64,000 nt of DNA from Prunus persica (GCF_000346465.2 NC_034011.1:7470611-7534610), one strand, 5' to 3'. Positions 36,331-50,530 are shown, counted from the first letter of the stretch. Numbers and translations are program-made. Notes: generated by a model not told the origin, from the letters alone.

Positions 36331-38360
36331 ATTTTCAAAACAAGAATTTCTTTTGGGAATATGAGAAATTAAACAAATTTGAGAGGACTCAGTTTAGGCC
36401 AAGAAACTGTGGGGCATGGTAGAGATGGCGAAGACCCAGGTCAAGAAAAATGGAATTGATGATTTTCCTGGAAAACGGTTTGGGATGGAAAGAAAAAAAA
36501 AATCTAGAATTTGAATTTGGGGAACATTTTGTTTATGCTAAAAATGGTTAAGACAAATTTTAGAAATCTACAATTTTACCTGAAAAAAAAAAAAAAAGGT
36601 TATTGTTGGAGATAATTGAGAACTTAGAAGGACTAAAGATGGCCATGGTCCTTCCCGGAAAAATTGTGCAACATGGTCGGAGATAATTAGGTGGTTGTTG
36701 TTGAATGATTACAAAAGGGTGGTGGATGTGGACTGTGGACTATCGTTTAGGGTTTAGGGTGGAGAATTTGGTCTGAAAATAGGAAAATATTTAATAGTTG
36801 AAAATGCCAAAAATGGGCACAGAAAAACACATTGTAATAAGACCACACAAGTACTGCAGACATATAGTCCGTAGTATTATATGTGAATTATAAATACGTG
36901 TATATTGGTGTCAAAAGTGTATATTAGTGTCGAATTGTAATTTGCAAATAAAACACGCATTTTTCTAATAATACTGTAATATAAAGTAGGGACCGTATGC
37001 AAATGAAAAGTTTTATCCAGAATTTATATGAAGAAATCCCATAATAGTAATTCCTGCATAAACTTACTTTCATGATGAAACATACAGCTGCTAACTTTAT
37101 ATGCAGTTTTCAATAAATAAATAAATAGAAAGAAACTTTATATGTGCTCACAGGTGTTAGTTTAATAATATTCATTATTCTCGTATGAATCACAACCATC
37201 AGAAAAATCAGCATCATATTGAGAACGTGATATGCTTCACCAAGTATCATTTTCGTGACCAATAAAGGCATATATGTTGTGAAACAGTTTTTTTTTAAAG
37301 CATCCACACCGGCTTTTAACTCTATGGTTGTCACCATTGAAACAAATATCAAGATCAAAATATAAAATATTTGGTATTTTAGAAAAACAATTGCAATTTA
37401 AATTGAGATTGTGGAGGAAACTTAATGCAAACTGAAGAAGATTTGCTCACTTACTTGCTCACTTCTTCCGATGTTCAAACTAGATGTAAAAATTTCATTT
37501 TAATATAAAGTATATAGATGAAAGATTATCTTGTTTTATTTTTAATAAATCTTGACGACACGAGAAGAATTTATTAATAGATGAACGAGCTACACCTCTA
37601 GCTTCTATTCAAACTCTAAAAATTGAATAATGTGCTTCATGTTTCTAAAATGGCAGCCGAGCCTATTTCAGTTCATGAATTTTGATGGATCTGGTTTTTG
37701 TGTGCAGGAAAAGACAAGGCTAGTGTTGTTTGAAGGATGTAGCAACCAACAACAATATTGGAGGAACATGTTAGTTCAGAGTCCAATGTGGATCCACGTC
37801 CTACAGCACCACAATGAAATGTGTCACTCATAACAGTTATATTGTATCTTCGAGCCCTACCAAGCCTACCACCCCCTTCTCTGCACCTGATACAAGGCAG
37901 TTGAAGTCCTCGCCACCCTGCAGATCTCAATCTAGCAACTGCACCTGGAACCAAGGTAAAATCAAGGTAAGCTGATCATTTGATTTCATGATTTAGTTTG
38001 TTTATTTATTACAATTTTGAATAGTACCTTATAATTAGAGCATCCAACCTAAAGTATTAATTGACAATGTATGAAGAGACTCAGATCATCATATATCGTT
38101 GGACAAAACTTTGCTTTCCCAATGCGAAAATTCAGCAACACACCCAAGAGAAGAAGAAATTGGTTCGAGGAAATCTTTACCAGGTTATATTCAAGATTGT
38201 CCTTGCTGGACTCTATACAACTCAATGAACAATTGCTAACAATGGCAGAGGTAGTGCATGGGGCTGGCTTGTCAAAATAAGTGCTTTAAATTTTACAGAT
38301 CTTCAAGATAAATTGTTCAATTGATGGGCGATGGAAATTGTCATCACATTCCACTGCACA
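36331..38360. other. Intergenic DNA, includes the CIPK promoter side
   Basis: The first 500 bases are the upstream region of CIPK. At 37690-37970 there is a less AT-rich stretch with a 'gtgtgcag' acceptor-like site and a 'caaggtaag' donor-like site. This could be a fragment of a real exon, but no frame gives a recognisable protein. Nothing else was seen. Confidence 0.4.
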
Positions 38361-38362
38361 TT

Positions 38363-38426
38363 CATAAAAGCATGTCATGTTAAACATTTCAAAGCATAAA
38401 AGCATGTCATGTTAAACATTTCAAAG
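38363..38426. repeat. 32-bp perfect tandem duplication
   Basis: The unit starting CATAAAAGCATGTCATG occurs twice without a mismatch (38363-38394 and 38395-38426). It is recent by its identity. Confidence 0.95.
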
Positions 38427-38570
38427 CTTGGAGATGACGGTTCGATGGTTGACTTCTCCATTGGCTTGCGTGGAAAATATTGCTACAAATATAATCTTCA
38501 ATATCATTGTCTTCCACGCAAGTCTTCTTATGATAAGTAAGCTTTTTCGTAGGATTTAAAAGGAATGATT

Positions 38571-38720
38571 TTTTATTTTATTTTATGACATTTTCTATTG
38601 AAAGGGGCGATAGCACATTAAACTTACACACACTACACAGATGCTAGGACTCAAACCCAGGACCTTGCCTGAGAGAGTAAATACTCCAAACCACTACACT
38701 AGTGGGTCATTTGCAAAAGG
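38571..38720 (-). mobile_element. tRNA-derived SINE-like element
   Basis: On the minus strand it reads 'ccactagtgtagtggtttgg' (box A region), then 'ggtcctgggtttgagtcct' (box B), and ends in an A-rich tail (seen as TTTATTTTATTTTA at 38571-38586 on the + strand). This order fits a SINE. Confidence 0.6.
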
Positions 38721-39791
38721 AATGATATTTTTTTTTTTAAGGAAAGAGCATACCTTATTTATGAAATAAGGAAGCTTTTTTTTTATTAGTTAGGGAACTT
38801 AAATTTGTTGTTATCATAAAATGTTCAGAAGGCTCGTAGCATTTGTTTTTTTTTTTTTTTTTGTGTCTCTTGGAAAATATTGGAGACTATTTATTAAAAG
38901 TTAATTTTTTTTTTTTTAATGAGAAGATTAGAGTTTTAAAAGGAAAAATCATAGCATTCCTAGTGAGTGGCCTCGTGGCAACATTCATTAATTGACATGG
39001 CATGATACATCAGTTGTCACATAAGGTGGTCATTTAAGGTGGTCAATATTGTGTGTCTAAATAGCATTACTCGCTATTAAAATAGAACAATCTCTTTGGA
39101 AAGAGTCAGATACTGAAATTTACCATTTCATTAATTGAAGTACTTTTTTATTAGTAGGTAAATTTAAGTTGTTTGATTGGCCAATGTGATCATTACCTCT
39201 ACATTCCTATTGCCTCAAACATCAAGCATGGCAACTGAAGTGTAAAGCAATTTAGGAGTTAGAACAATGTGGGCCAAAAATTTATGGATGCTTCACATAG
39301 AGGGCTCAAAGGGTTAAGAAAATTAGAGAAACGTACTTCTTAAAGTGCCTCCACTTTTGAAGTAGGCAATATTACCTCATTTGAGAGAATTTGTGTAAAG
39401 TTTCCTGTCTAAAAGATAACAACTAAATTTAAGTAATCGCTTAACGTCGTATATAATATTCTCTATCTCTTTTCTCACGTGATCAAAGAATACGACCAAG
39501 GACGGTTTGGTGTAAATGATATGATTCATACTTCATAGTGGACAACTTGTCCTTAAACAGAATAAAGTTTGGGGGATGGCTTGACAGAACCAAGCAAAAT
39601 CCAACCAACATTAATGATGAGTTCTAAAACAGATATAAGCTCTTTCATGGGCTTTTCGAACTTTTAAAACGAGAGAAGGCACAACGCTTTAGGTTTCAAC
39701 AAAAGCCCACATCTTTGTTAAGTGGGCTGCTGTGAAAAACTTATCAAGCGAGTTGGTTTGTTTGAAATCCACTATTTTCTTCATTTCTTAA

Positions 39792-39827
<36 letters not shown>

Positions 39828-40290
39828 GTGTGTACAACTGTTTTTTTATGTTCTTTGTCATATAGTGTTTTTTATTTATAAACATAAGATAAAAATTTTA
39901 TTAGATCAACATGAAAAACAAAATACGACCTTGAAGGAGCCGTCTTTATCAGTATGGCATACATGAGTAAAAACTTTTCCAATAACTTGAGCCAACTCTA
40001 AATAACACGGGGTTTAGTAAAAGAAAATTGAAAAAGTCAAGAGCTTTGATTATTTTTAATTTTCAAAATATTTCCTCATCAGCTTATCTTCCAGGCAATA
40101 TATATAGATAGAGATAGAGAGCCATGTATTATATATCAATCATTTTATAGTTTTCACATGTTGACGAGAATAATCTCCAGTCATTTCAATCTGATATTTA
40201 TGTTTTTTTGGAATTAAGCAATTACCGCCATAATAACCAAACAAATTAATATTTCATTGTCATTTTCAGCAAAATTTAGAAAATTATCTA
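38721..40290. other. AT-rich intergenic DNA
   Basis: T runs near 38846 and 38908 and an (AT)n run at 39789-39826. No gene or element ends were recognised. Confidence 0.5.
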
Positions 40291-40299
40291 GTCTAGCTA

Positions 40300-40610
40300 A
40301 TCAAGCGAGAAGAATCTCCGAATTCTCAGTCTCACACACGTGCAAAGAAGGAAGACCAAATCATTAATTTGGTTCGTATATGTTCTTCTTTTCTCTCATA
40401 GATTAGTATTTGTAAATTTGGTCGTATATATATTCTAATTCAACGCAGACATGAAAAGAAGAAAAACAAAAACAAAAAACAAAAAAAAACCAGTTCATGA
40501 ATGAGAACATGGACGACTATGTTTACAGGTTCAATGGATATATTGACCGTTACCTGCCAAGTTGCCTTTATTTATACTAATCTGGTCACCATGGCCCATC
40601 TCCATTCCCA
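40300..40610. repeat. Diverged duplicate segment, copy 1
   Basis: Shared blocks with 44650-44900, in the same order: 'agtctca.acacgtgc..ggaag.aagacca' and 'ttcatgaatgagaac.tg...acaggttc...tcaatgga.atat'. The blocks are spaced similarly. The copies are about 4.3 kb apart, and their role is unknown. Confidence 0.6.
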
Positions 40611-41614
40611 AGTTTTCTTCTTCTTGACTTCTGTGTTTTGCTATGTTTAACTTTTTTCGGGTTTTCTGGTACCAAGCGTGTTTAGTCCACGCATGTATAT
40701 ATATAACGACATAAACATGATCCACTTGCAATCCAACCTACATTTTAATCAAACTTCGTACTAAATACACTGGATTCGAGGTTTTGAAGCAATATTTCTC
40801 CTATGTGCATACAATTGCGTGGTTGGATTGCCAACGTTTTTGTTTTTAAATTTCAAAAGACTAGTATATGTTTAGTTATAAATATCGTGTAAAAGACCTG
40901 CTAGTGTAGTGATTTGAATTAATTATTCGTTCAGAAAAGTTCATGAATTTGACTCGAGATTCTAAAAACAGAAGAAGATAAACAGGGTATAATTTATTCA
41001 TGTTTTATAATACAAATTGATATTAATTTTTAAAAGAGGAAAATATATATAAATACTGTATTCACAGCAAAATTTTGACTTTTCGTCTTCTCCCTCCCTT
41101 CCCTATAAATCAAACTTAAAAAAATATATTGCATGTTTTAAACTTGACTCAACCCAAGTCATTAAGGCAAAGTCTTTCAAGCCTCCACCCGGTCGACCCG
41201 GTTGGTATTGTTTTAATTGCATGTATCTGGAGGGGGTGAGGGGCTGGATTCGTGGTCCAAAAAAGTAACCCGTCTTGACGTGGTTTACTAATTTGACCCA
41301 GTTTCGCCCACCCCACCTTCTTTGCAATTAATTGTCTCACTTCCCTCATTGCACTGTTTTGCAAATTGCTAAAATCCAGTTAATCAGTCCACGTAGGTTT
41401 TGCGTTGAAGTCTTACTTGAAATTCCCCTTTTTGTAGGCTTGAGTACAAATATACAAATTTTTAATTGCATTCAAGCCCTTCATTGATTTTAACCACCAC
41501 CTGGACTTAGTAATATTTGATACTTGCAACAATTCTTAAATTCTTCTAAGATAAATTTTTTTTTTAAACAATGTTCATTTTAAAGAAGGGCATTTGTTCT
41601 AAACATATCCATTT
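40611..41614. other. Intergenic DNA
   Basis: No coding or transposon signal was recognised. Small minus-strand ORFs at 41103-41364 overlap each other in different frames. Confidence 0.5.
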
Positions 41615-42960
41615 TCTATCACTTTTTTTTATAGAATAAGCGATAGTTTTGTTATTGATAACCAAATAAAAGTACACAATAACGATGTGCTGAATATGGG
41701 TAAATCTTCTTCAATGACCAAAACGCAACAACATGTTGAATTGATCTGGAGAAGATGACTAAAATCCTTGATTCATCAACTAGAAGCACATGTACTCAAA
41801 CCTGCAATACAGATTCGCCGCGCAATGGCAGAAACGACAAATCCATATCGAAAGCCAAAGCTATATAGAAATAAAACAACATAATGATAAGGCAAACCAC
41901 AACAAACTCCTAAAGAGTTCTTAAGAATTATTAGACTTAAACAAACTAAAGCAATACCACCACTCCACATCTTCCCAAGCAACCCAAAGGGAGCCATAGC
42001 GCCAATGGCAATCCAGGAATTTTTATAGCGGTAGGCTAAATTTTATTTTTTACAGGAGATATATCGTAAGCCTTTTTTTTCTCTTTAAAAAAATTGTAAA
42101 AAAAATTTTATAAATCAAACTTGACAACATTACTAGCAAATATAACACAAAGAAGTACGAAATATAAATAAATATCAAATCAAACACAATGTTCAACTAC
42201 TTGAGATCCGAGTTGAGTAAGTTTTTCAGGAGTTGAAGTATCAACATCAGATGCAGAATGTGTATCCTTGTTATCGTTACCACTTTTTTTGAAGAATAAA
42301 TAAATAGTTTTTCCTCTCTTTGCCAGTCTTTTATAATCATGTGACATGATATCTTAACAAGAAATATTAGGCACCAAAAATCATATATGCTAATTAATAA
42401 TTCAAGTTATAAAAATAAAACATATATAACAATGCCCAAAAATTTTCACTTAAACCCTAAATCATACGATAGAATTTTATTAGATTGCATATTTACTATT
42501 TCTTATATGCTTTAAGAGTGGGCTTATTTCTACACAGAGATGAGCTTATTTTAAATAGAGGGCCAGACTATTATTTACTTTACCTAAATGTGGCTCATAT
42601 CACAAAGCCTATAAAATAAAAAATAAAAAATAAAAAAACCAGCACTGGGCTGGAGCCAACTCTAGCCCAAGTGTAGATCCGCCCTAGAGTCATACCGGCT
42701 AAACCATAGTGCCGTATTGACTAAACCTAAATTTGACGCAACCTGACATCTTCCTTGTATGTGTGGGCCAAAAGATGATGACTATTTCATAGCGATAACA
42801 TCGTTTTATGGTGACTGTTTTCACATCACAAAACAAAAGAACAAAGAAGGACCATTCAGGAAAAAGAGGCAAGAGAGGGAGGGAGAGAGGGAGGGAGAGA
42901 GGGAGAGGAGATGGGAGGTGGGTAGGGAGGGAGGCCATTGTCCCAAAAAGGGTGGGGACT
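41615..42960 (-). mobile_element. Retroposon-like repeat, family C, copy 1 (interrupted)
   Basis: 41615-42005 and 42686-42960 together align with 62550-63300. Shared blocks include 'gaatatgggta', 'caacaacatgtt', 'gacttgaatcctcgattca' style sequence, 'gcgcatgtact.a.acttacaatacag', 'tcctaaagagttctt.agaat.att.' and 'ccactccacatctt'; then 'ataccggctaaacc' and 'gtgggccaaa'. Read on the minus strand it ends '...atcaataacaaaactatcgct' plus an A-rich tail, the same 3' end as the copy at 4690-4857. No protein domain was seen. A hAT-like element splits it. Confidence 0.6.
42006..42685. mobile_element. hAT-like element inserted in family C repeat, 680 bp
   Basis: Comparison with the unbroken copy near 62926 shows extra sequence between 'catagcgcc' and 'ataccggctaaacc'. 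The insert starts TGGCAATCCAGGAATTTT and its right end, reverse complemented, reads AGGGCGGATC. Flanks AGCGCCAA (41998-42005) and AGAGTCAT (42686-42693) agree at only 5 of 8 bases, so the target duplication is degraded or misplaced by a base or two. Its termini resemble the element at 13964-14693. Confidence 0.55.
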
Positions 42961-44640
42961 GAGATTTTTCTTTAGGGTTTTTCTTATGAGAAACCTTTTC
43001 TATTACGTTTTAATAGCTCCTCAATTAACAAATTTTTATGAGCACTGGTATGCTAGCTCATCAATCGAAGACTCCCATACTCAATTCCAAAAATCCCCAT
43101 AAAAATATCATGCAAATGCAACTATTCAACTTAATCCAAACGTGACCATGCCGTCTAATTAATTTGTTCATACCTTTACTCCATGTGCATTTGTACCAAC
43201 AATAGTCTAAATTCCATCTTAAGAAGCAGTGTTAGTAAAGTCAAACCCAAACGTGTACAGGTGATTCATTGCCAATCCACTTGAAAACTTGTGTTCCACG
43301 TCTTCAAAGTGAGCGTGCAGTTTATTCACAACACACTCCAAAAGTCTTCAGTCAACTCCTACTTAGAAGACCATGCCAATTTCATATTTAATTTCTTTTT
43401 CTTTTTTCTCGTTTTTCTTCGGGCAAATTAAATAATTTTGTAGCTCACTGCAGGCACTGTTCCTATTTCGGCTGCAATATAATACACGAGCCATTTAATT
43501 CAAGTTTTGTAATTTAAATGCGTCGGAATTGAAGCTTGTTTCACTTGGTGAGTAAAGAAAGACTGAAGAAAAAGGACATGCGTGACCGACTTTGTATTTC
43601 ATGAAAAGTGAAAAGAATATTTTCAATCATACCACAATAAACAACAAGAAATTATGGAAATAAAACGTGTTTTTTGTAGTTTTATTTGGAAAAATTGACA
43701 AATTTGGGACCACATGATAGTGATTTGGCAAATCCATGCATCTCCAAATGAAAAGCTGACCTCATTCATGGCGTCTAAGGCCAACTTGTGATTTGAAACT
43801 TCTCATATATATTTGATTTTAGATCATATGGTTTAGAAGAAAGTAAAAGTAGTTGAGCCAAATATTCTCTTATCACATCGTCTAGCACATTATTTGATAA
43901 AATAATATCATTTACTTTTTAAACTATTATTTATTGTTTTGTGATATTTATGAATTAACGAGTTTTAGTGCAGTTTTTGTTCGTTTTAATTTTGATTGAC
44001 ACATTAGTTTGTTATCTTCTTAAAATGAGTACTTTAAATGTCATGTTAATATCTTTGATTATACTATTAAAGTTTATCTAATAAAAATTTATAATTGATA
44101 AAAAGAGAAAAAAGAATTAACAGATTTAAAACGATAAAACCCACGAGGTACAGTGAAAGAAAAAAAAAACATGCAAAATACTGAATTACTAATAGATTAG
44201 AAAAAGGAGCTTCTTACTCAACGAGGAATTTAAAGATGAAGAAAAAGATGTCATTTTTCAGGTTCATTGTCATATGGCCGACACAAGTGGGTGACAATTG
44301 GGTGACAATATTACAACATTCTCCATAGTCAATGTCAAGGTCAAATTCTCTGTACGCTTCTTTGTTTCTTTCTTTCTTTCTTATTATAATTTTTATTTCT
44401 GTTTTTTTGTCGTTTTTAGAGAAAACAGGTAATGCATTCAACCTAAATATAACATGACATAATAAAAACGAGTATATTAACAGTAGTCTCGTTAAAATAT
44501 TTCCGAAGAAAACCACTTTCTTGATTTTGTCTTTTATCTTTTTGGTTAACTTTCTTTCTTTCTTCGAACAAAAACAAGAAGAAAAAAACTCTGTTTATAA
44601 TTGGTGGGGTCCTGTGCGCCTTTTTTAGTAGTTGGAGCCT
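42961..44640. other. AT-rich intergenic DNA
   Basis: No gene or transposon ends were recognised. Small ORFs on the minus strand (44214-44516, 44443-44712) are mutually overlapping and lack domains. Confidence 0.5.
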
Positions 44641-44649
44641 CCCCCAATC

Positions 44650-44900
44650 AATCTTGCAAGTTGAACTGGGGGAGTTCATTAGTCTCAAACACGTGCTTGG
44701 AAGTAAGACCACAGCCTTTGAATTCCAATATAAAAAGTCTTGAAATTAAATGGATATGGACGTACGTGACAAAAAAAAACCCATTCATGAATGAGAACGT
44801 GCGTGGACAATTTGTACAGGTTCTGTTCAATGGACTGATATATATTCTACTGTTAGTTTATAGTAAAATTTCCTTTAATAATTTTGGTCATGGTCTCCAT
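44650..44900. repeat. Diverged duplicate segment, copy 2
   Basis: Second copy of the segment at 40300-40610; see there for the shared blocks. The CACGTG-containing block (44690-44697) and the 'attcatgaatgagaac' block (44783-44798) are the best preserved. Confidence 0.6.
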
Positions 44901-46008
44901 GGAACTTGAGTCTCGTTGTACTTCTCGAGGATTAGGTATTTGACTTTTTGTGCCCAATCTGATCAAGCTCATGACCTCATTGTCTGACGTACTCCACCGT
45001 CCAATTCATCAAACTATACAATGTGAAAGTCTAACTTTAACCACTTTTGATCTAAAATTATTTGCCCCAATCAACCAGTTTAAATCCACTTTGAATACTT
45101 AATTTGATTTTTTTATTTGATTTTATATACAAATGATATTCTACTTTAATATAATATGAAGGAGTTTTGAATTCGGGTGCAGAGTGGAGAGTAAATCCGT
45201 TCTAACGAACATTTTTTTGTTTTGGTCAAACTGCTCTAGTCACCTTGGCTAAGCCCATGTCTAATAAATAAAAATGAACTAGTTAGGTCACCCACAGTAT
45301 GGTTATTTCTCATGTCAAAGATGCATATTTACTTTTCACGAATGGGTGAAGTCATGAATCAAAGAACTTAGATAGGGAAATCAAGGAATTGGAATTGAAT
45401 TGGTATCAACTACTTCCCCTTATTGACCTCATTCTTGATTTTGGGGGTTTTAAATTATAGATTTTAACGTGAAACCCACATAAGTTTGGATTCATTATGT
45501 GTTAATAAATGAGGAGGAAGTCAGGAATTGAAATCATTCCAATACTCATTTCTAGTAAGTAAAGAAGTGCATGTTAAAAAGATTTGATGCACTTATTACA
45601 ACTCAAAAAACTGCAATACACAACAAGAAAATAAAAACCAATTTCTTTCCACGTCAATCTATACACTGTAGAACCCATAACACATGACTTAATTACCAAC
45701 TTATAAGTATATACATAATAGTAATACTGGAGTATAAAACTTTCACCAATAAGTACCGAGAGGAAAGTAATGGCCAAACATGTGTGGAGTAATCTCAACA
45801 CACGTACGAGAAAAACTAATCATACATGTGCAGACGACCACACAAGGGAGACTTTGGAAAAGTCCAAAGGAAAGAGAAATTTTTTATAAAAAGTCAAAAT
45901 GGACAAATTGAACAGGTAAGCAGGGGAAAATTCTGGCAACCACACATGCATGCATATATTCTTGTCAAACACGTGCAAAGGAGGCTCGATGAATGTACAT
46001 GCCAAACT
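44901..46008. other. Intergenic DNA
   Basis: No gene was recognised. Near 45815-45850 and 45960-46005 there are degenerate relatives of the 51-bp repeat that follows. Confidence 0.5.
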
Positions 46009-46212
46009 AGTCATACACTTGTGTAAAATACATTCACACTAACATAGTGGAAATATGTTGGTCATGCACTTGTATGAAACACATTCACACAAGAAGAGCA
46101 TGGATATGCTGGTCATACATATGTGTGGAACACATTCACAAAAGCAAAGTAGAGAATTGCAGGTCATACACTTGTGTGAAACATATTCACACAAGTAGTG
46201 CTGAATGTGTTC
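46009..46212 (+). repeat. 51-bp tandem repeat, 4 copies
   Basis: Four successive 51-base units, each starting (A/G)GTCATACA, begin at 46009, 46060, 46111 and 46162. Each carries 'aa.acattcaca' at the same offset. The period is a multiple of three, and one frame (46047-46229) stays open with a 17-residue repeat (core C-x-K/E-H-I-H). There is no evidence that this is translated. Confidence 0.85.
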
Positions 46213-46918
<706 letters not shown>

Positions 46919-49540
46919 CGAGAGAATGCACTCTCATAACAATAAACCTTAGTAAGCTTTTCAAAGCATTCTCAAACTAACTCATACTTAGAGAAATCAC
47001 CAATAGAAACAATGAAATGTTATCACATAAATATCAAAGAATTTTCACTTTAAAACAAGTAAATGTCAATAGTCATGAAATGTCTTCAGTTAGAGTATAC
47101 TACGTCTTTTTCACAAGTTTCCATCGGTCCACAAGATGTCGTAAGACGTACTCTAAGGTTAAGGAGGCCTCAGATGACATCCGGTCAACCAAGCCAATGG
47201 GGCCATCATCTAGTTACGACCTAAGATTTTCGATATGAAAGTTCCTATAGATTCTGACTGGTCAACTAAACACATTCAAGAGGTTGGTCACGATCTAAAG
47301 GTCAGATTTTCATTGATCGCACACTCGGGCGGCGTTTGATTAACCTAACCTTAGAATTGTCAATTCCAAATATCTGAACTCTAATTCTAGATCCGTAAGT
47401 TCCTACACACTCATGGAAATATCAGGAGCAACAATCTCATAATGGGATCCATGCAACGGTTTGATCGTTCCAGATCGAACAATACATTATAGCAAAACCT
47501 CTAATTGTCATCAAGCGATAAAATCTCACCAATCGAAGTATACCATCATGCTCGGGACGACATGGTGTTAATTCTAGGTCTAAAATAGGTCACCAACAAC
47601 TAGCCCTCGTGCCACCATCGATGATGGTGTTTCAGGGGTAGTTTTCGGTGAAGGAAAAACTCAACATCACCGGGGAAGGCCCATACCAAAATGTTTGGAA
47701 CGACAAGAAGAACAACTTTTGTTCTAGTCTCGACGACACTAGCTGGTCAGTTTGGCCGAACACTCCCCCAAAGTCGCGGCTGTTGTGGGTGTTTAAATCA
47801 ACACCAACCACTTACACCAATAGCTAGAGCATGAGGAGGGGATGAAGATACATGGATGGATGGACGAAAACGGCTGCTACGATCGTCGAAAACGGCATCA
47901 GAATTTTCAGAAACCCTTTGCCCTTTTGAAGCTCAAAACAACGTCGTAAGTGACTGAGTTGGCCGCGTCCTTGGCCCAATGAGTTCTGTGGTTTGCGCTG
48001 AGCATGTCCTACCGGTCTTGTGGTCAATGGTGATCGTTCTTGTAGCTAGATGTGTGGTGCTTATTTTGAAGTGTTAATAACATCTCTATTTAATAATAAT
48101 AATAAATAACAATACATAAAATAACAATACATAAAATAATGTCACTTTATTATTGTCCCCCATCGTTAGTTGAAATTAGATTTTAGCCTCGATAGCAAGT
48201 CAATTGAAGCCTTGAAAATTTATAAAGAGGGAGGGAGAGAAGGGAATAATCTCATTTGTGAAGTCCACAAAAGATGCACTCATGTGAGAAAGAAGAGCTC
48301 AGAAAAGAGAAAAAAAGGAGTAAAGGAATAAAAAAAGAAAAGAAAGGCAATTCCATATACTTGTTGGGAATGCTTTAACACTCAGCATAAATATATGAAT
48401 TATATATAATATTCCTTAATTCATCAGTCATATTATTAAATTATAAATATAAACATGTATTTTGTTTGAATATATAACACATGTGGGCATTATAATTAAG
48501 TAAACACTACTAATAATAGTTTACTGCTGCTGATGCACATAATCGTCATTATGCGATTTAATTAATTCTATGGGTACGATTAAGAAGAGTATCGTTTGAG
48601 TTGCAGTACAAAATGGAAGTCAAAATTTTGGATAAAATCCTTGGCATGTATTTCAACAATTTTCCATCTTGATTAACAATGAATTAATTACTCCTTTTGA
48701 AATGGAACCCCAAAATAATAGCATATGCTTTTGTGTATGCATGCCAAGTTCCTACCATCTCTTTGCAAACATAAGTTTTGAGTTGAGCTAGCAGCAGCCA
48801 ACTTTGACATTAACTTTTTAACCTTAGAAGTATTTATTATACAACTTACTACTACGATTAATAAATCATTTTATAAAAGGATGTGATGACTAAAATGGCA
48901 TGTAATGTCACCAGGGAAACTTTTATATGTTTAACACTAGCCGCCATGCATCGCATGAGCACGTACAAGAGTTAGGGAAGTTACTATAGGAAGAGAAAAA
49001 GAGTGTATGGGAGAGACAAAAATTGCTGTGCATAAATGTCAAAATGGTCATACTGTGTTTTTCCTCTGTTAGCTTATATTGGACATTCCGTACAATCATA
49101 TTTAAAAATGTCATAAACTTTTATAAAATTAATAAATAAATAAAAAATTATATTTTTAATTTGGGAGGAGATATGCAGTTTCAGGAGATAGAAGGAATGA
49201 GTGATCTGATAGTCGGAGATCGAGTCGGGTAAGGTGGAGGGGAGATCACATTGCCGCAACTAGGGGCGCTAATGGGAAGATAGGTAGCTCCTAGGTCGGG
49301 GCGGCGGTAAAGGTAGGTGGGAGCGGCCGTAAAGGTGGGTGGGGCCTCGTGTGAAGGGATCGGTCGGGTTGGGTAGGTAGATGGTGGTTTTTTTATAAAA
49401 AATAAAAAATAAAAAAAATCATTTCTTTTATTTTAAAAAATTTGAAATTGAATTTTTAGTAGCAATTAGAAATTTGTATTAATTTTAAAATAAACTTTAA
49501 ATTTTTTGAACATTAACTATATGTAATAATAAACAACACC
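46919..49540. other. Intergenic DNA, one less AT-rich stretch
   Basis: The interval 47300-48010 is less AT-rich and has many short broken frames on both strands, suggesting an old coding or transposon remnant, but no domain was recognised. A second GC-richer patch with 'aggtaggtggg' type repeats lies at 49200-49385. The rest is plain AT-rich DNA. Confidence 0.4.
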
Positions 49541-49544
49541 TAGT

Positions 49545-49900
49545 TACCATATGACTAGTCAACAACTAGTCATAGACTCAAGAACACTAATGCACGTTAA
49601 TCATATCTCCAATCAAACAATCAATTTAACTTGCAAGTCTAGAAGAATTCAAAGTGACAATCTAGATATTCAAAAGAATATGTCAATTTAGGACTCCTGA
49701 GTGCTAGAAGCAACTACATTAAGCAAGTTGTGTATATTCATTCAATATCACCAAACAAGCAGAGAATGAAGAACATGTCAACATTAGAAAAAGTTTAATC
49801 ATAAACCCACCACGGGGAAAAATTGGAGACCAATAAATCCACTAAATTTGAGGAGACTTGACTAGTCGACCAAACTAATCAACCAGGTACCAAATAAAAA
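49545..49900. repeat. Dispersed repeat with ACTAGT motifs, copy 2
   Basis: Aligns with 1277-1680. It contains 'tgactagtcaacaactagtcat' style sequence at 49551, and 'gactagtcgacc' at 49860. Confidence 0.5.
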
Positions 49901-50530
49901 GCCCTGAATATTCAAAAACATGATGCCATGCAATATTTGTGAGTGATTTACCTTTGTTGATCATGAATTGCAGCTTAGGCCATGATGAAATATATCCTCA
50001 ATGAATGAACCTTCTCTTATCCTCAACTTAACTAGAACCTAACAAATGGGGCAAGGAAAGCCAAAACTTAACCAGAACCTAACAAATTTTTTTATAATGA
50101 ATATACTACTGTTAATCAAGTAACGTGTAATTTACTAATATTTCTCTTTTCAATATTAGAACAGATTCGCACGGTAAATATCATCCCCGAAAGAAAGTAC
50201 TTTTAACCCAATACATCTAATGTAGTGATGAATGTAGTTCTTATCTGTCATATCATTCGTCTGGGAATTCTACAGCCGCGTTGACAGCTTTGGACTTGGG
50301 GAACAAAACATAGAATATATAGAATATACATTGTTATCCAATGTAAAATTAATACATGGTTTTCATTTCATGGAACGTGGAAAATGTTTCAAACTTGAAA
50401 ACGTGACAGAGAAGTAAAGCAAAGCGGCCCACCCCCCCTCCCCCCCGCCCAACAATTACCCCACTATATATAATAAAATAAAATAAAAGCATATAATATA
50501 ATTATATAATTAATACAAATGACAGAGACA
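49901..50530. other. Intergenic DNA upstream of WRKY
   Basis: Contains a C-rich run at 50431-50447 and no recognised element. Confidence 0.5.

Noticed and set aside
37673..38280. Possible gene with acceptor- and donor-like sites
   Set aside because: No frame gives a recognisable or long protein; kept only as a note in the intergenic entry.
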